Assembly (NCBI GenBank): GCA_030604165.1
Contig: JAUVWK010000208.1
Coordinates: forward strand, 1-5,604
DNA length: 5,604 bases
Direction: 5' to 3'
From: Alphaproteobacteria bacterium
GTDB taxonomy: Bacteria; Pseudomonadota; Alphaproteobacteria; UBA828
Position numbers and translations under genes: made by a program. Under the pieces are notes generated by a model, which saw only the letters and a list, made by a program, of their open reading frames with translations, searched no databases and was not told where the DNA came from. This document shows, piece by piece, positions 4,664 through 5,604 of this stretch. Every line of letters begins with the position of its first letter. Positions within the stretch are counted from its first letter, which is position 1.

Positions 4664-5604
4664 ATGGCGAAGGTCGCAAAACAGCGCGAAATTCTCGACC
4701 GTAAGGCGCTCGTCCTGGCGCTCTCGGCGATCGACGCCCCGCTCCAATCGGCCGCGGCGCGGGCCGCTGTGCTGGCGCTCTTCAAGGCGGCGCTCGCCGA
4801 TGGCCAAGCGGCGGTACGCCGCCGTTTGGAGGGTGGCGCGGGCGGCGCCGCCGTGGTGGCCGCCAACACGTTCGTGATCGACCAGCTCTTGGAGGTGCTG
4901 TTCGATCATGCCGCCGAGGTGCTGTTCCCGGCGCCGAATCCGACCGCGGCCGATCAGCTTAGCCTGGTCGCGGTGGGCGGCTACGGGCGCGCCGAGCTGG
5001 CGCCGGCTTCGGATGTCGACCTTTTGTTTCTTTATCCGTACAAGCTGACGCCGCGCGGCGAACAGATCGTCGAATACGTCCTCTACATGCTTTGGGATCT
5101 GGGTCTGAAGGTGGGCCACGCGACCCGCTCGATCAGCGATTGTCTGCGCCGCGCCAAGGCGGATATGACGATTCGCACGTCCCTGCTCGAATCGCGTTTC
5201 TTGCGTGGCGACGAGGCCCCCTACGAGACGTTCCGAACCCGGTTTTGGACCGAAATTATCCCCGGGACGGAAGCGGAATTCGTGGCTGCGAAATTGGCGG
5301 AGCGCGATGAGCGCCATCGGCGCATGGGCGATTCGCGCTATTTGCTCGAGCCCAACATCAAGGATGGTAAGGGCGGCCTACGCGACCTGCACACGTTGTT
5401 CTGGATCGCCAAATATCTCTACCGCGTGGAGCGTTTCAAGGACTTGGTGGAGCGCGGCGTGTTGACGGCCAAGGAGAACGCGCGCTTCGCGCGCGCCGAG
5501 AAGTTTCTGTGGAAGGTGCGGGCCCATCTGCACTCAGTGACCGGGCGGGCGGAGAACCGCTTGACCTTCGACTTACAGCCCGAGATCGCGCGCCGCATGG
5601 GCTA
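4664..5604 (+). CDS. glnD: GlnD, bifunctional PII uridylyltransferase / uridylyl-removing enzyme, 3' end outside window
   Basis: GlnD is the cytoplasmic glutamine sensor of nitrogen control: it uridylylates PII proteins (GlnB/GlnK) when glutamine is low and removes UMP when it is high. The first 313 residues are present; full-length proteins are about 900 residues, so the HD (removal) and two ACT (glutamine-sensing) domains lie beyond the window. The nucleotidyltransferase domain is clear: GGYGRAELAPASDVDLLFLY (105-124) carries the glycine motif and the metal-binding pair D117 and D119. The GlnD-type helical region follows, with RTSLLESRFLRGD (171-183) and the family signature LEPNIKDGKGGLRDLHTLFWIAKY (228-251), then LWKVRAHLHSVTGRAENRLTFDLQPEIA (282-309). 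No stop or frameshift is seen. The ATG at 4664 opens a variable, Ala-rich N-terminus of normal length; no Shine-Dalgarno sequence precedes it. The preceding methyltransferase gene is on the same strand, so both may share a transcript. Confidence 0.97.
   Translation, partial: MAKVAKQREILDRKALVLALSAIDAPLQSAAARAAVLALFKAALADGQAAVRRRLEGGAGGAAVVAANTFVIDQLLEVLFDHAAEVLFPAPNPTAADQLSLVAVGGYGRAELAPASDVDLLFLYPYKLTPRGEQIVEYVLYMLWDLGLKVGHATRSISDCLRRAKADMTIRTSLLESRFLRGDEAPYETFRTRFWTEIIPGTEAEFVAAKLAERDERHRRMGDSRYLLEPNIKDGKGGLRDLHTLFWIAKYLYRVERFKDLVERGVLTAKENARFARAEKFLWKVRAHLHSVTGRAENRLTFDLQPEIARRMG

Noticed and set aside
4538..5317. Minus-strand frame of 259 codons opposite glnD
   Set aside because: Antisense to clear GlnD coding sequence; Arg/Gln/His-rich with no domain.

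Overview
The window is GC-rich and densely coded. It reads as chromosomal housekeeping sequence from an alphaproteobacterium, most likely in or near the Rhodospirillales. That placement is inferred from the IalB-family periplasmic protein, the short SpoU-type RNA methyltransferase of a form familiar from alphaproteobacteria, the style of RlmN and GlnD, and the strong G/C bias at third codon positions. I see no mobile element, CRISPR array, tRNA or rRNA.

Layout. From about 3130 down to position 1 the genes run on the minus strand. In transcription order they are: a small SpoU/TrmL-like RNA methyltransferase (3131-2598); a gap of about 140 bases with a good sigma70-type promoter; an IalB-family secreted protein (2459-1881); rlmN, the radical-SAM 23S rRNA/tRNA adenine-C2 methyltransferase (from 1805, or GTG 1823, to 633); a 63-residue two-helix membrane protein (625-434); and a related, longer membrane protein (from 416) that runs off the left edge. 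Spacing is tight from rlmN onward, with 7 and 17 bases between genes, so rlmN and the two membrane genes are probably co-transcribed. To the right of 3131 genes run on the plus strand: a class I SAM-dependent methyltransferase of unknown substrate (3253-4611), a 52-base AT-richer leader, and glnD (4664 to beyond the right edge), the PII uridylyltransferase/uridylyl-removing enzyme of nitrogen control. The two groups diverge from a 121-base intergenic region.

How the genes relate. Three of the seven genes encode methyltransferases: two RNA-modifying enzymes on the left arm and one of unknown target on the right. RlmN and the SpoU protein act on the translation apparatus. GlnD senses glutamine and modifies PII. 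The IalB-family protein is exported to the periplasm. No single pathway joins them.

I found no convincing new multi-gene system. The most useful observations are the tandem pair of paralogous small membrane proteins that share a RIC-K/R-KAG loop motif at the same residue positions, the methyltransferase with an uncharacterised C-terminal domain directly upstream of glnD, and the short structured leader before glnD.
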